Of a stretch of DNA of 64,000 bases, positions 46,687 to 57,034 are shown one piece after another. The position numbers and the translations under genes are program-made. Origin of the DNA: Sinorhizobium kostiense (GTDB lineage Bacteria > Pseudomonadota > Alphaproteobacteria > Rhizobiales > Rhizobiaceae); the NCBI RefSeq assembly GCF_017874595.1, contig NZ_JAGILA010000008.1, positions 248,001-312,000 on the forward strand. Direction: 5' to 3'. Numbering within the stretch: the stretch's first letter is position 1; each line of letters begins with the position of its first letter. A model generated the notes under the pieces. The model saw nothing but the letters and a program-made list of their open reading frames with translations. It ran no database searches and was not told the origin of the DNA.

Positions 46687-47928
46687 ATGGAACATGCTGC
46701 GCCGGTGCCAGCTTATGACGTCGAAACGGTCAGGAAGGATTTCCCCATCCTTTCGACGACGGTCTATGGCAAGCCGCTTGTTTATCTCGACAACGGCGCG
46801 TCGGCGCAGAAACCGCAGGTCGTCATCGACGCAGTCGCCCATGCCTATTCGCATGAATATGCAAATGTCCATCGCGGCCTGCACTTCCTGTCGAATGCTG
46901 CGACGGAAGCCTATGAGGGGGCGCGCGAAAAGGTTCGTCGGTTCCTAAACGCGCCTTCGGCCGACAACATCATCTTCACCAAATCCTCGACCGAGGCGAT
47001 CAATACGGTCGCTCATGGCTACGGCATGCCGAAGATCGGGGAAGGCGACGAGATCGTGCTTTCGATCATGGAGCACCACTCGAATATCGTTCCGTGGCAT
47101 TTCATCCGTGAAAGGCAAGGCGCGAAGCTCGTCTGGGCGCCGATCGACGACGACGGCGCATTCCGCATCGATGACTTCGTCGAGTGCCTGACCGAGCGCA
47201 CCAAGCTCATCGCCATCACGCACATGTCGAATGCACTGGGTACGGTCGTGCCGGTCAAGGAGATCTGCCGCATCGCCCGCGAGCGCGGCATTCCCGTTCT
47301 TGTCGACGGCAGCCAGGGCGCGGTCCACATGCCCGTCGACGTCCAGGACATCGATTGCGACTGGTACGTGATGACCGGTCACAAGCTCTACGGTCCGTCC
47401 GGTATCGGCGTGCTCTATGGCAAGATGGAACGGCTGAAGGAGATGCGGCCCTTCCAGGGCGGCGGCGAGATGATCGAGGAGGTTACCGAGGATTACGTTA
47501 CCTATAACGATCCGCCGCACCGCTTCGAGGCCGGTACGCCGCCGATCGTTCAGGCAATCGGGCTCGGCTATGCGCTGGATTATATGGAGAAGCTCGGCCG
47601 CGACGCGATCCGCGCGCATGAGGCGGACCTGACCGCCTACGCGCGCGAGCGCCTGTCGTCGATCAATTCGCTGCGGGTTTTCGGCGATGCGCCCGGAAAG
47701 GGCAGTATCTTCTCCTTCGAAATCGCCGGCATTCACTCCCACGATGTGTCGATGGTCATCGACCGCGCCGGCGTCGCCGTCCGCGCCGGCACCCATTGTG
47801 CGCAGCCGCTCTTGAAACGCTTCGGCGTCACCTCCACATGCCGTGCGTCGTTCGGACTCTACAATACCAGGGCCGAGGTCGACGCGCTGGCGGACGCGTT
47901 GGAACATGCGCGCAAGTTTTTCGCTTAG
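46687..47928 (+). CDS. sufS: Cysteine desulfurase SufS
   Basis: 413 aa from ATG 46687; a TTG at 46675 is possible. Group II desulfurase: VYLDNGASAQKPQVVIDA, FTKSSTEAINTVAHG, PLP lysine in MTGHKLYGPSGIG and active cysteine in RAGTHCAQPLLKRFG. It normally needs a SufE-type sulfur acceptor; none is in this operon. It is the second desulfurase of the operon. Confidence 0.96.
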   Translation: MEHAAPVPAYDVETVRKDFPILSTTVYGKPLVYLDNGASAQKPQVVIDAVAHAYSHEYANVHRGLHFLSNAATEAYEGAREKVRRFLNAPSADNIIFTKSSTEAINTVAHGYGMPKIGEGDEIVLSIMEHHSNIVPWHFIRERQGAKLVWAPIDDDGAFRIDDFVECLTERTKLIAITHMSNALGTVVPVKEICRIARERGIPVLVDGSQGAVHMPVDVQDIDCDWYVMTGHKLYGPSGIGVLYGKMERLKEMRPFQGGGEMIEEVTEDYVTYNDPPHRFEAGTPPIVQAIGLGYALDYMEKLGRDAIRAHEADLTAYARERLSSINSLRVFGDAPGKGSIFSFEIAGIHSHDVSMVIDRAGVAVRAGTHCAQPLLKRFGVTSTCRASFGLYNTRAEVDALADALEHARKFFA

Positions 47929-47939
47929 AGGAGGCCGGC

Positions 47940-48320
47940 ATGAGTCTCGATGAAACGCACGAGAAGGTCGATGTCCGCGAAGGCATCGTGCATTCGGCCA
48001 TTCCCGCCGAGGAGCTGGCGCGCCTTAGCGACGACATCATCGCCGCGCTGAAAACCGTTTATGATCCGGAAATCCCGGCCGACATCTTCGAACTCGGTCT
48101 TATCTACAAGATCGACATCGAGGACGACCGGATGGTGAGGGTCGAGATGACCCTGACGGCACCCGGCTGCCCGGTCGCTGGCGAGATGCCGGGCTGGGTC
48201 GAAAACGCCGTCGGTGCAGTCGAGGGCGTATCGGGCGTCGAAGTCACCATGACCTTCGACCCGCCGTGGACGCCCGACCGTATGTCGGAAGAGGCCCAGG
48301 TGGCGCTCGGTTGGTACTGA
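47940..48320 (+). CDS. sufT: SUF system Fe-S assembly protein, MIP18/DUF59 family (SufT-like)
   Basis: 126 aa from ATG 47940 with GAGGAGGCCGGC upstream. MIP18/DUF59 core: LKTVYDPEIPADIFELGLIYKI, LTAPGCPVAGEMPGWV (conserved Cys) and VTMTFDPPWTPDRMSEEA. SufT-type proteins help mature or deliver Fe-S clusters. Position between sufS and sufA is the standard alphaproteobacterial order. Confidence 0.92.
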   Translation: MSLDETHEKVDVREGIVHSAIPAEELARLSDDIIAALKTVYDPEIPADIFELGLIYKIDIEDDRMVRVEMTLTAPGCPVAGEMPGWVENAVGAVEGVSGVEVTMTFDPPWTPDRMSEEAQVALGWY

Positions 48321-48419
48321 GCGCACGCACCTCATATTGATCCGTTAACATGCGGGCATTACATTAGATTCTGGAAAGCGTCGGGCCTTTACCCCGGCGA
48401 TATGAAGGAGATGAAGCCG

Positions 48420-48812
48420 ATGGGCTTTGCCGTAATGAGCCTGACCGATGCCGCTGCCGGCCGCGTGCGCTCGATCATCGAGAATGCCGGCGGCGATGCG
48501 AAGGGCATTCGCGTGAGCATCAAGAAGGGCGGTTGCGCCGGCATGGAATATGCCGTCGATCTCGTCACCGAGCCCAATGGCAAGGACGACCTCGTGGAAC
48601 ACCAGGGCGCCAAGGTGTGGGTGGCACCGGAGGCGGTTTTGTACCTGCTTGGCACCCAAATGGATTTTGAGGTCACCTCTCTGCGCTCGGGTTTCACGTT
48701 CAAGAACCCGAACCAGACGTCCGCATGCGGCTGTGGCGAGTCGGTCGAACTGAAGCCGGCCGACCTCGCCGCACTCGCGGCTGAGGGCAACCCGGTGGTT
48801 CGCGCGAACTGA
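48420..48812 (+). CDS. sufA: A-type Fe-S carrier SufA
   Basis: 130 aa from ATG 48420, nine bases after AAGGAG; ATGs at 48402 and 48411 have no usable site. Cluster-binding cysteines: one in KKGGCAGMEY and the C-terminal CGCG in QTSACGCGES. It carries assembled clusters to apo-proteins. Last gene of the suf operon, 99 bases after sufT. Confidence 0.95.
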   Translation: MGFAVMSLTDAAAGRVRSIIENAGGDAKGIRVSIKKGGCAGMEYAVDLVTEPNGKDDLVEHQGAKVWVAPEAVLYLLGTQMDFEVTSLRSGFTFKNPNQTSACGCGESVELKPADLAALAAEGNPVVRAN

Positions 48813-48822
48813 CGACGCTAGA

Positions 48823-48868
48823 CACGATGATTTCAGGTCGGATCGACTTAAAATCATGAACGTGATCA
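48823..48868. repeat. Short palindromic repeat, better copy
   Basis: The left half matches 5895-5914. Here ATGATTTCAGGTCG and CGACTTAAAATCAT form an imperfect hairpin. It lies 11 bases after the sufA stop and could help end the suf transcript. Confidence 0.55.
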
Positions 48869-48977
48869 ATTCAGACGCGTGGCCCTGTGGAGCGGGGTGC
48901 GCTCACGTCACCCTCGATCTGTTTGTTTTTGCGGCATTTGTGCAACGACAAATGATTCCACCTGACTGCAAATTCCT

Positions 48978-49082
48978 CTGAGGCGCCGCGCGTCTTATCA
49001 GGCGCGCAAAGGTCGCTGTAGCAATTTGGATCGCTGCGTCCTTGGCGTTAAATCGACGCCGATTTAATGAGACGTGCCGTAG
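48978..49082 (+). repeat. RIME-like element, full but diverged copy
   Basis: The same two-palindrome layout as at 7933: GCGCGTCTTATCAGGCGCGC followed by GGTCGCTGTAG, then TTAAATCGACGCCGATTTAA with flanking GCGTC/GACG arms. Between sufA and the TRAP binding-protein gene. Confidence 0.8.
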
Positions 49083-49180
49083 TGCCGCTGCCATTTAAGA
49101 GGCTCCTCCAGCGCAGGCCCGTACCGCCGAAGCGGGCGTCTGGACATCGGCTCATCGGGAAGGGCGGCCGTGGAGTTTCC

Positions 49181-49203
49181 CTCTGCCCGCTTTTCGGGCA
49201 GAG
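49181..49203 (+). promoter_or_regulatory. Strong hairpin just upstream of the TRAP binding-protein gene
   Basis: CTCTGCCCG (49181-49189) pairs perfectly with CGGGCAGAG (49195-49203) around CTTTT, and a TTTCC/GGAAA pair extends it. It ends 20 bases before the Shine-Dalgarno of the next gene. It could be a leader attenuator or an RNA stabiliser. Confidence 0.5.
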
Positions 49204-49233
49204 TTGGAAAGCATACCACCAGAGGAGTAAGTG

Positions 49234-50241
49234 ATGTCCAATCGTTTCAAATTGCTGACCGGCCTTGCGCTTGCAATAGGACTGGCGGCGGGGGCGACTA
49301 CAGCTCAAGAAATGGCCTTCTTCCGCATAGGCACCGGCGGAACCGCCGGCACCTATTATCCGATCGGCGGGCTTATTGCGAATGCCATTTCCAATCCACC
49401 CGGCTCGCGTCCGTGCGAAGAGGGTGGATCCTGCGGAGTGCCGGGTCTGGTCGCGACGGCGGTGGCCTCCAATGGATCCGTTGGCAATATCAATGCGATC
49501 ATGGGCGGTTCGCTGGAAAGCGGATTCTCACAGGCCGACGTGGCCACTTGGGCGCAGACCGGCACAGGTCTTTGGGAAGGCCAGCCCCCTGCCGACAAGC
49601 TGCGCATGATCGCGAATCTCTATCCCGAGAGCCTGCACCTGGTGGCCAGAGCCGACGCCGGTATCGAAAGTGTGGCCGATCTGAAAGGGAAGCGCGTCTC
49701 GCTCGACGAGCCGGGTTCTGGCACGCTGGTTGACGCACGCATCGTGCTGGAAGCGTTCGGCCTGAGCGAAGCCGACATCACGCCGGAATTCCTCAAGCCG
49801 GACCAAGCGGCTGACCGAATGCGCGATGGTGCGATGGATGCCTTCTTCTTCGTAGGTGGCTATCCGGCCGGTGCGATTGCCGAACTGGCAAGCCAGCATA
49901 AGGTGAAGCTCATCCCGATCGTCGGCGAGGGAGCAGACAAGATCCGGGCGCAGTACAGCTTTTTTGCGACGGATACCGTCCCGGCGGGTACCTATGAGGG
50001 ACAGGCGACCGATGTGCAGACGCTCTCGGTCGGTGCGCAATGGGTGACCAGCGCGGACCAGCCGGAAGAGCTGATCTACAACATCACCAAGGCGCTCTGG
50101 AACGACAATACCCGTAAGATGTTCGATGCGGGCCATGCCAAGGGCAAGCTCATACGGGCCGAGAACGCGACGGCGGGCGTCGGCATTCCGTTCCATCCCG
50201 GCGCAGAGAAGTACTACAAGGAGATCGGGGCGCTGAAGTAA
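49234..50241 (+). CDS. TRAP transporter substrate-binding protein, TAXI family
   Basis: 335 aa from ATG 49234, after AGAGGAGTAAGTG; a GTG three bases earlier is not needed. Signal peptide (about 1-25, ending TTAQE), then the TAXI signature FFRIGTGGTAGTYYPIGGLIANAIS, SNGSVGNINAIMGGSLESGFSQADVA and VADLKGKRVSLDEPGSGT. TAXI proteins bind mainly dicarboxylates or amino acids and deliver them to a fused permease. Its permease follows after 175 bases, which contain a RIME-like element. Confidence 0.94.
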   Translation: MSNRFKLLTGLALAIGLAAGATTAQEMAFFRIGTGGTAGTYYPIGGLIANAISNPPGSRPCEEGGSCGVPGLVATAVASNGSVGNINAIMGGSLESGFSQADVATWAQTGTGLWEGQPPADKLRMIANLYPESLHLVARADAGIESVADLKGKRVSLDEPGSGTLVDARIVLEAFGLSEADITPEFLKPDQAADRMRDGAMDAFFFVGGYPAGAIAELASQHKVKLIPIVGEGADKIRAQYSFFATDTVPAGTYEGQATDVQTLSVGAQWVTSADQPEELIYNITKALWNDNTRKMFDAGHAKGKLIRAENATAGVGIPFHPGAEKYYKEIGALK

Positions 50242-50273
50242 ACGCAAGGATTGACCAGCGGGAGCGGGACCAC

Positions 50274-50380
50274 CTGCAGCGTCGCGCGTTTTATCAGACG
50301 CCCGAATGTCGCTGTGGCACTTTCAAATCGCTGCATGTCTTTGTCCTTTAAATCAAGGTCGATTCAAAGACATGCAGTAG
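50274..50380 (+). repeat. RIME-like element inside the TRAP operon
   Basis: 107 bases, both palindromes intact in outline (GCGCGTTTTATCAGACGC; CTGCATGTCTTTG...CAAAGACATGCAG). It lies between the TRAP binding-protein stop and the permease start, so any transcript covering both must contain it. Confidence 0.85.
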
Positions 50381-50416
50381 GGCGGTCCGCTCCACCGGTG
50401 ACCGACAAGGGGTACG

Positions 50417-52498
50417 ATGAGCGCGCCAGATCACAACGAAAGCAAGGCAGGGACAAAATCGCTGACAGCTGAAGAGCTGCAAGCACTTGAGGAGAAGTTC
50501 GATCCGGAACTGCGGTTCCGCAATCTCGGGCAGGCCCTGACAATCCTGTCGGGGGTCGTGCTGTTCCTGCTGTCCTGCTATCATTTCTACACGGCCGGAT
50601 TCGGAATCCCGCGATCGACCATCCATCGCGGGCTGCATATGGCGGTGACGCTGTCGCTCGTCTTTCTCAGTTTTTCGGCCTTCGGGAGGCGTGACGCGAA
50701 ACCGGGACCGCTTGCCCCCCTCGGCCTGCCGCTGGCCGACTGGCTGCTGGCCATCTCAGCGGCGGTCACATCGCTGTATGTGCCGTGGATCTACGATCAG
50801 CTTGCCTTCCGCGTCGGCAATCCGCTGCCGCTCGATTTGGCAATGGGAAGCGTGCTTATTCTGTGCCTGCTGGAGGCGGTGCGCCGCTCGATGGGATGGC
50901 CACTGCCGGTGATTGCAATTCTGTTCATGGGCTATGCCTACTTCGGCCAGTCAATGCCGGGCATACTCGTGCATCCGGGGGCGAACTGGTCGGATATCGT
51001 CAACCACCTCTACCTGACCTCGCAGGGGATCTACGGCACCGCGCTCGGAGTGATCGCCACTTATGTCTTCCATTTCGTGCTGTTCGGCGTAATGGCGACG
51101 CGGATCGGGCTGGGCCAATTGTTCATCGACGTGGCAACAGCGCTGACCGGGCGCTTCGCGGGAGGGCCCGCGAAGGTATCGGTGGTGTCTTCGGCGCTGC
51201 TCGGCTCGATCTCCGGCTCCTCCATCGCGAACACGGTGACAACCGGCGCGCTGACGATACCGGCGATGATCCGCGTCGGTTATCCGCGACATTTCGCGGC
51301 GGCGGTGGAGGCGGCCTCTTCGACCGGCGGCCAGATCACGCCGCCCGTCATGGGGGCGGTGGCCTTCCTGATGATCGAATACCTCGGCCTGCCGCTGACC
51401 ACGATTCTTCTGGCCGCGATCGTGCCCGCCTTCATGCATTTCTTCGGCGTGTTGCTGCAGGTGCATTTGGAGGCGAAGCGCCTCGGCCTGCGCGGCCTTA
51501 CGAAGGAGGAACTCCCGAACGCCCTCAAGGTGATCCGCGAGGGATGGCTGTCGATCCTGCCGCTAATTCTTCTTGTCCTGATGCTGATGAGCGGACGGAC
51601 GCCGTTCCTGTCTGCGTTCTGGGCTATCGTAGCCTGTCTCTTCGTCCTCGTCATTCAGTCGGTGCGTGCGCATGGTGTTTGGGAGGGATTGCGTGACGCC
51701 GCGTTAGGTGTATGGGAGGGCTTTGTCCTCGGGGCGAAGCAGTCATTGTCCGTCACGGCGGCTGCAGCGCTTGTCGGCATTATTATCGGCATAGTGACGC
51801 TGACCGGCGTGGGCTTCAAAATCGCCTTCATGGTCACCAGCCTTGCCAGCGGCTGGGCGGCGTCCGTATACGGCTTGCTGTCGATCCTGCCGTTTGAACT
51901 GATGGGCGTGCAGACGATCACATTGCTTTTCACCCTGATGATCACGGCGGTCGTCTGCGTGCTGATGGGTTGCGGCATCCCGACCACTGCCAACTACATC
52001 ATCATGGTGGCGGTGGCCGCGCCGATTCTTGGCTTGCTGGGAGTGGAACCGCTCGTCGCGCATTTCTTCGTCTTCTACTACGGGGTACTTGCGGACGTGA
52101 CCCCGCCGGTGGCGCTAGCTGCCTATGCTGCCTCCGGCATCGCGGGAGCAAATGCCTTTCGGGCCGGAAACACCGCCTTCCGCCTGAGCATGGGCAAGGC
52201 GCTGGTACCCTTCGTCTTCGTGTTCTCACCCGCACTGCTGATCGTCACGCCGCAGTTCACCGTTCCAGCCTTCGTTTTGGCAGCCGGCGGCGCGATGCTC
52301 GGTATACTAGCCCTGTCGGCCGCGATCACAAATTGGCTGCACGGCCCGCTCTATCCGGCCGAGCGGTTGCTGCTTATGGTTGCCGCACTCAATCTTATCG
52401 CACCCGATCTGCTTGCCACGATCATCGGCCTCGTGCTGTTAGGCGTCGTGGTCGTGCGGCAGATGTTGATGCCGCGCGTTTTAGCTCGACCGGATTAG
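50417..52498 (+). CDS. TRAP transporter fused permease (DctQM), TAXI type
   Basis: 693 aa with some 17-18 hydrophobic helices. The short N-terminal part supplies the small-subunit (DctQ-like) helices and the rest the large DctM-like channel: SGSSIANTVTTGALTIPAMI, EAASSTGGQITPPVMGAVAF and CGIPTTANYIIMVAVAAPIL. TAXI systems characteristically use such fused permeases, driven by a Na+ or H+ gradient. 36 bases separate it from the RIME-like repeat; GGGGTACG before the ATG is a weak ribosome site. Confidence 0.93.
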   Translation: MSAPDHNESKAGTKSLTAEELQALEEKFDPELRFRNLGQALTILSGVVLFLLSCYHFYTAGFGIPRSTIHRGLHMAVTLSLVFLSFSAFGRRDAKPGPLAPLGLPLADWLLAISAAVTSLYVPWIYDQLAFRVGNPLPLDLAMGSVLILCLLEAVRRSMGWPLPVIAILFMGYAYFGQSMPGILVHPGANWSDIVNHLYLTSQGIYGTALGVIATYVFHFVLFGVMATRIGLGQLFIDVATALTGRFAGGPAKVSVVSSALLGSISGSSIANTVTTGALTIPAMIRVGYPRHFAAAVEAASSTGGQITPPVMGAVAFLMIEYLGLPLTTILLAAIVPAFMHFFGVLLQVHLEAKRLGLRGLTKEELPNALKVIREGWLSILPLILLVLMLMSGRTPFLSAFWAIVACLFVLVIQSVRAHGVWEGLRDAALGVWEGFVLGAKQSLSVTAAAALVGIIIGIVTLTGVGFKIAFMVTSLASGWAASVYGLLSILPFELMGVQTITLLFTLMITAVVCVLMGCGIPTTANYIIMVAVAAPILGLLGVEPLVAHFFVFYYGVLADVTPPVALAAYAASGIAGANAFRAGNTAFRLSMGKALVPFVFVFSPALLIVTPQFTVPAFVLAAGGAMLGILALSAAITNWLHGPLYPAERLLLMVAALNLIAPDLLATIIGLVLLGVVVVRQMLMPRVLARPD

Positions 52499-52582
52499 AG
52501 CTTTCATGAGGTCGGCTCTCGCCTGGTTTGGTCTTGCTTGGTGGTGGTAGGCAGGGGCATGCCCGCGGCACGCCCCCGGACT

Positions 52583-55447
52583 TCACTCCGCCGCTTCCGC
52601 GTAGCTTTCGATCGGCGGGCAGGTGCAGATGAGATGGCGGTCTCCGTAGACATTGTCGACACGGTTGACCGGTGACCAGTACTTGTCGACCCGGAAGGCG
52701 CCGGGCGGGAAGCAGGCCTGTTCGCGCGTATAGGGCCGGTCCCATTCGCCGACGAGGTCTTCCACCGTGTGCGGCGCGTTCTTCAGCGGATTGTTCACCC
52801 GGTCCATCCGGCCTTCCTCGATGGCCCGGGCCTCCTCTCGGATCGCCAGCATCGCATCGCAGAAGCGGTCGAGTTCGGCCTTCGTCTCCGATTCCGTCGG
52901 CTCGATCATCAGCGTGCCGGCAACCGGCCAGCTCATGGTCGGGGCATGGAAGCCGCAGTCGATCAGCCGCTTGGCTATGTCGTCGACGGTGACACCGGCG
53001 CTTTCGGCGAGCGGGCGTGTGTCGATGATGCATTCATGCGCGACGCGGCCTTTCGCGGACTTGTAGAGCACGTCATAGGCGCCCTTCAGCCGCGCGGCGA
53101 CATAGTTGGCATTGAGGATCGCCACCTTGGTCGCCTGGGTCAGGCCTTCGCCACCCATCATCAGGCAGTAGCTCCAGGAGATCGGCAGGATCGAGGCCGA
53201 GCCGAAGGGAGCGGCCGAAACCGCGCCTTCGCGCCCGAACGTCTCCGGATGCCCGGGAAGGAACGGCGCGAGATGCGCCTTGACGCCGATCGGCCCCATA
53301 CCCGGGCCGCCGCCGCCATGCGGGATGCAGAAGGTCTTGTGCAGGTTCAAGTGACTGACGTCCGAGCCGATGTCGCCGGGGCGGGAAAGCCCGACCATGG
53401 CATTCATATTGGCGCCGTCCAGATAGACCTGGCCGCCATGCTTGTGGACGATGTCGCAGACCTCGCGCACATTCTCCTCGAACACACCATGGGTCGACGG
53501 GTATGTGATCATGCAACAGGAGAGGGTGTCGGCAAATTGCTCGGCCTTGGAGCGGAAGTCGTCCATGTCGATCTCGCCGGCATCGCTCACTTTGACGATC
53601 ACGACCTTCATCCCGGCCATATGCGCCGAGGCCGGATTGGTGCCGTGCGCGGAGGTCGGGATGAGGCAGACGTCGCGGTGTCCGTTACCATTGGCGATAT
53701 GGTAGGCGCGGATCGCGAGCAGACCGGCATATTCACCCTGCGCACCCGAGTTCGGCTGCATCGAAATCGCGTCGTAGCCGGTGATCGCGCAAAGCTTCTC
53801 CGACAGGTCTTCGATCATGTGGCGATAGCCGCGCGCCTGGTCGACCGGGACGAACGGATGGATCTCCGAGAATTCCGGCCAGGTGATCGGCAGCATTTCC
53901 GCCGTCGCATTGAGCTTCATCGTGCAGGAGCCGAGCGGGATCATAGCCCGGTCAAGTGCCAGATCGCGGTCGGCGAGGCGGCGCATATAGCGCGTCATCT
54001 CGCTCTCGGCGCGATTCATGTGAAAAATCGGATGGGTGAGATATTCGCTGGTGCGCAGCAATTCCTCCGGCAGCCGGTAGTCCGGGTCGAACTCCTCGAC
54101 CTTGAAATCGCCGCCGAAGGCGCGCCACACCGCTTCGAGGGTGACCGGTCGCGAGCGCTCGTCGAGGCTGATGCCGATCCTGGTCGTGCCGATCTTGCGG
54201 AGGTTCACCTCCTCGGCAACGGCCGTCTTCAGGATGATGCCCTGCAGCTTGCCGACCTCGACGGTGATGGTGTCGAAGAAGACGTCCGGTTCGACCTTGT
54301 AGCCGAGCTTCTCGAGACCCATGGCAAGCCGTACCGTCTTCTGGTGCACGCTCTGGGCGATCGCCTTGATCCCATCCGGCCCGTGGAAGACGGCATACAT
54401 CGACGCCATGACCGCGAGCAGGACCTGGGCGGTGCAAATGTTGGACGTCGCCTTTTCGCGACGGATGTGCTGTTCGCGCGTCTGCAGCGCCAGCCGGTAG
54501 GCGCGATTGCCGCGTGCATCGACCGATACGCCGACGAGGCGGCCGGGCATCGCGCGCTTGTAGGCATCCTTGACCGCCATATAGGCGGCGTGGGGGCCAC
54601 CATAGCCGACCGGCACGCCGAAACGCTGCGTCGAGCCGACAGCGATATCCGCCCCCATCTCGCCCGGGGACTTCAGCAGCGCCAATGCCAGCGGATCGGC
54701 GGCGACGGCGGCGATCGCGCCCTGCTCGTGCAGCTTCGCAATGAGGTCGGTGAAATCGCGGACATGGCCGTAGGTGCCGGGATATTGGAAGATGGCTCCG
54801 AAGACGCCGGCGGCATCCAGATCCTTGAAGGGGTCGCCGACGACGAGCTCCCATCCGAGCGGTTCAGCACGCGTCTTCAAGAGCGCGATCGTCTGCGGAT
54901 GGCAATTCTCGTCGGCGAAAAAGGTCTTCGACTTGGATTTCGCGACGCGCTCGGCGATCGCCATTGCTTCCGCCGCCGCCGTTGCCTCGTCGAGCAGCGA
55001 TGCGTTGGCGACATCGAGGCCGGTCAGATCGCAGACCATCGTCTGGTAGTTGAGCAAAGCTTCGAGCCGGCCCTGGCTGATTTCCGGCTGATAGGGTGTG
55101 TAGGCCGTGTACCAGGCCGGGTTTTCTAGGATGTTGCGCTGGATCACCGGCGGCGTGATCGTGCCGTAATAGCCCTGGCCGATCAGCGACACGAGCTTTT
55201 CGTTGCGATTTGCCGTCTCGCGCAGCTTGTCGAGTGCTTCCCGCTCGGTCATCGGCGCGCCCCAGGAAAGTGGCGTCTTCTGCCGAATTGACGCTGGAAC
55301 GGTGTCGTCGATCAGCGCGTCGAGGCTCGGATATCCGACGACCTTGAGCATCTCCTCCATTTCGGTAACCGACGGGCCGATATGGCGGCGATTAGCAAAG
55401 TCGTAGGGCTTGTAGTCGGTAAAGGTGAAATCTTTCGGCATACTCAT
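52583..55447 (-). CDS. gcvP: Glycine dehydrogenase (decarboxylating), P protein
   Basis: 954 aa, single-chain form. PLP-dependent decarboxylation of glycine in the glycine cleavage system. N-terminal [22 protein letters not shown] and the PLP lysine in [19 protein letters not shown]. The ATG overlaps the gcvH stop by one base (TGATG), so the two are coupled. Third gene of the gcvTHP operon under the glycine riboswitch. Confidence 0.97.
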   Translation of the reverse strand: MSMPKDFTFTDYKPYDFANRRHIGPSVTEMEEMLKVVGYPSLDALIDDTVPASIRQKTPLSWGAPMTEREALDKLRETANRNEKLVSLIGQGYYGTITPPVIQRNILENPAWYTAYTPYQPEISQGRLEALLNYQTMVCDLTGLDVANASLLDEATAAAEAMAIAERVAKSKSKTFFADENCHPQTIALLKTRAEPLGWELVVGDPFKDLDAAGVFGAIFQYPGTYGHVRDFTDLIAKLHEQGAIAAVAADPLALALLKSPGEMGADIAVGSTQRFGVPVGYGGPHAAYMAVKDAYKRAMPGRLVGVSVDARGNRAYRLALQTREQHIRREKATSNICTAQVLLAVMASMYAVFHGPDGIKAIAQSVHQKTVRLAMGLEKLGYKVEPDVFFDTITVEVGKLQGIILKTAVAEEVNLRKIGTTRIGISLDERSRPVTLEAVWRAFGGDFKVEEFDPDYRLPEELLRTSEYLTHPIFHMNRAESEMTRYMRRLADRDLALDRAMIPLGSCTMKLNATAEMLPITWPEFSEIHPFVPVDQARGYRHMIEDLSEKLCAITGYDAISMQPNSGAQGEYAGLLAIRAYHIANGNGHRDVCLIPTSAHGTNPASAHMAGMKVVIVKVSDAGEIDMDDFRSKAEQFADTLSCCMITYPSTHGVFEENVREVCDIVHKHGGQVYLDGANMNAMVGLSRPGDIGSDVSHLNLHKTFCIPHGGGGPGMGPIGVKAHLAPFLPGHPETFGREGAVSAAPFGSASILPISWSYCLMMGGEGLTQATKVAILNANYVAARLKGAYDVLYKSAKGRVAHECIIDTRPLAESAGVTVDDIAKRLIDCGFHAPTMSWPVAGTLMIEPTESETKAELDRFCDAMLAIREEARAIEEGRMDRVNNPLKNAPHTVEDLVGEWDRPYTREQACFPPGAFRVDKYWSPVNRVDNVYGDRHLICTCPPIESYAEAAE

Positions 55448-55809
55448 CAGCCGACGAGCTCCTTATAGGCCGCTTCATCGAGAAGGGCATTGGCCGAGCT
55501 CGGATCGGCGAGCTTCAGCTTGAAAAACCAGGCGGCGCCCTGCGCGTCGCTGTTGACGAGCGCCGGGTCCTCGACGATCGCCTGATTGACCTCGACGATT
55601 TCGCCGTCGAGCGGACAATAGACGTCGGATGCGGCCTTCACCGATTCGACGGTCGCGGCCGAATCGCCCTTGGAGAAGTTCGCGCCGACCTCAGGCAGTT
55701 CCACGAAGACGAGATCGCCGAGCTGGCCGGCTGCGTGTTCGGTGATGCCGACCGTCGCAACGCCGCCTTCGATCTTCAGCCATTCGTGTTCTTCGGTAAA
55801 TTTCAGCAT
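55447..55809 (-). CDS. gcvH: Glycine cleavage H protein
   Basis: 120 aa lipoyl-carrier. Lipoylation site Lys58 in [15 protein letters not shown]. It shuttles the aminomethyl group between P, T and L proteins. Starts 15 bases after gcvT and overlaps gcvP by one base. Confidence 0.97.
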   Translation of the reverse strand: MLKFTEEHEWLKIEGGVATVGITEHAAGQLGDLVFVELPEVGANFSKGDSAATVESVKAASDVYCPLDGEIVEVNQAIVEDPALVNSDAQGAAWFFKLKLADPSSANALLDEAAYKELVG

Positions 55810-55824
55810 GCGCGCTTCTCCTGA

Positions 55825-56964
55825 TCAGCGTTTGTAGGTTTGTTTGACGAAGGGCAGGGCAGTGACCGTGACGGGCAGGTACTTGCCCCGCACCTCGGCA
55901 AAGAGTTTCGTGCCATTTCCCGCTTGCGTGGCGTCGACGTAGCCCATGGCGATCGGACCATCGACGCTCGGGCCGAAGCCGCCGGACGTGACGGTGCCCG
56001 CTGCCGATCTGCCTTCGGCATCGGCGAACAGTTTCGCGCCGCCGCGCACCGGCGCGCGTCCGTCCGGCTTCAGTCCGACGCGCCGCCGGCTCGTCCCGTT
56101 GGCGAGTTCAGCTAGAATCCGATCCGCGCCGGGAAAACCGCCCGCGCGCTCGCCGCCCGTGCGGCGGCTCTTCTGGATCGCCCATTCGAGTGCCGCTTCG
56201 ACCGGCGTCGTAGAGGTGTCCATATCGTTTCCGTAAAGGCAGAGGCCGGCCTCGAGTCGGAGCGAATCGCGGGCACCGAGCCCAATCGGCATGACGTCGG
56301 GATGCTCGAGCAGGCGTTGAGTCACGTCCACCGCGGAGGCGATGGGAATGGAAATCTCGAAGCCGTCTTCACCGGTATAGCCGGAGCGGGAGATGACGCA
56401 GGCAACGTCGTGGAGGTCCGCTTCCGCGACATCCATGAAGCGCATGGAAGCGACGTCGGCCCAGAGTTCGCCGAGCACCGCTTCGGCACGAGGGCCCTGA
56501 AGCGCGATCAGCGCCCGGTCATTCAGCATCGTCACCAGACAGGTGTCGCCGAGACCTTTTTGCAGGTGCTGGAAGTCTGCGTCCTTGCAGGCGGCGTTGA
56601 CGACGAGGAAGAGATGGTCGCCCCGGTTGGCGATCATCAGATCGTCGAGGATTCCGCCGTCGTCATTGGTGAAAAGCGCATAGCGCTGGCGGCCTTCGCC
56701 AAGGCCAAGCACATCCACCGGCACCAGCCTTTCCAGCGCCAGAGCCGCATCGGCGATGCGGCCGGAGCGCGGGCGGATCGCGATCTGCCCCATATGGGAG
56801 ACGTCGAAGAGGCCGGCGGCCGCGCGGGTGTGCAGGTGTTCCTTGAGCACACCGTCTGGATATTGCACCGGCATCTCGTATCCGGCGAATGGCACCATGC
56901 GCGCGCCGAGCGAAAGGTGCAGCGCGTGCAATGGCGTATGCTTCAAGCGGGGGGTAGGTTCCAA
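55825..56964 (-). CDS. gcvT: Aminomethyltransferase, T protein
   Basis: 379 aa from a TTG at 56964, chosen because GGAGG stands a few bases upstream and family homology starts directly (LKHTPLHALHLSLGARMVPFAGYEMPVQY). The upstream ATG in frame (57027) falls into the riboswitch tail. Transfers the one-carbon unit to tetrahydrofolate. Blocks: LFDVSHMGQIAI, SRSGYTGEDGFEISI. First gene of the operon. Confidence 0.95.
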   Translation of the reverse strand: MEPTPRLKHTPLHALHLSLGARMVPFAGYEMPVQYPDGVLKEHLHTRAAAGLFDVSHMGQIAIRPRSGRIADAALALERLVPVDVLGLGEGRQRYALFTNDDGGILDDLMIANRGDHLFLVVNAACKDADFQHLQKGLGDTCLVTMLNDRALIALQGPRAEAVLGELWADVASMRFMDVAEADLHDVACVISRSGYTGEDGFEISIPIASAVDVTQRLLEHPDVMPIGLGARDSLRLEAGLCLYGNDMDTSTTPVEAALEWAIQKSRRTGGERAGGFPGADRILAELANGTSRRRVGLKPDGRAPVRGGAKLFADAEGRSAAGTVTSGGFGPSVDGPIAMGYVDATQAGNGTKLFAEVRGKYLPVTVTALPFVKQTYKR

Positions 56965-57034
56965 ATCCGGCCTCCAGGTCTGGCGCGTCTTGCACCGGCT
57001 CACACTACCGGCGCCTGGCGCCGACAAATTCGAG

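Larger units (their letters stand above)
48813..49233. other. 421-bp repeat-rich intergenic region before the TRAP genes
   Basis: No gene is supported. It contains a short palindromic repeat right after sufA (48823-48868), a RIME-like element (48978-49082) and a strong hairpin close to the TRAP binding-protein start (49181-49203), each listed separately. Confidence 0.7.

Noticed and set aside
52769..55129. 786-codon plus-strand frame
   Set aside because: Entirely antisense to gcvP, His/Arg-rich with no domain; a GC-rich shadow.
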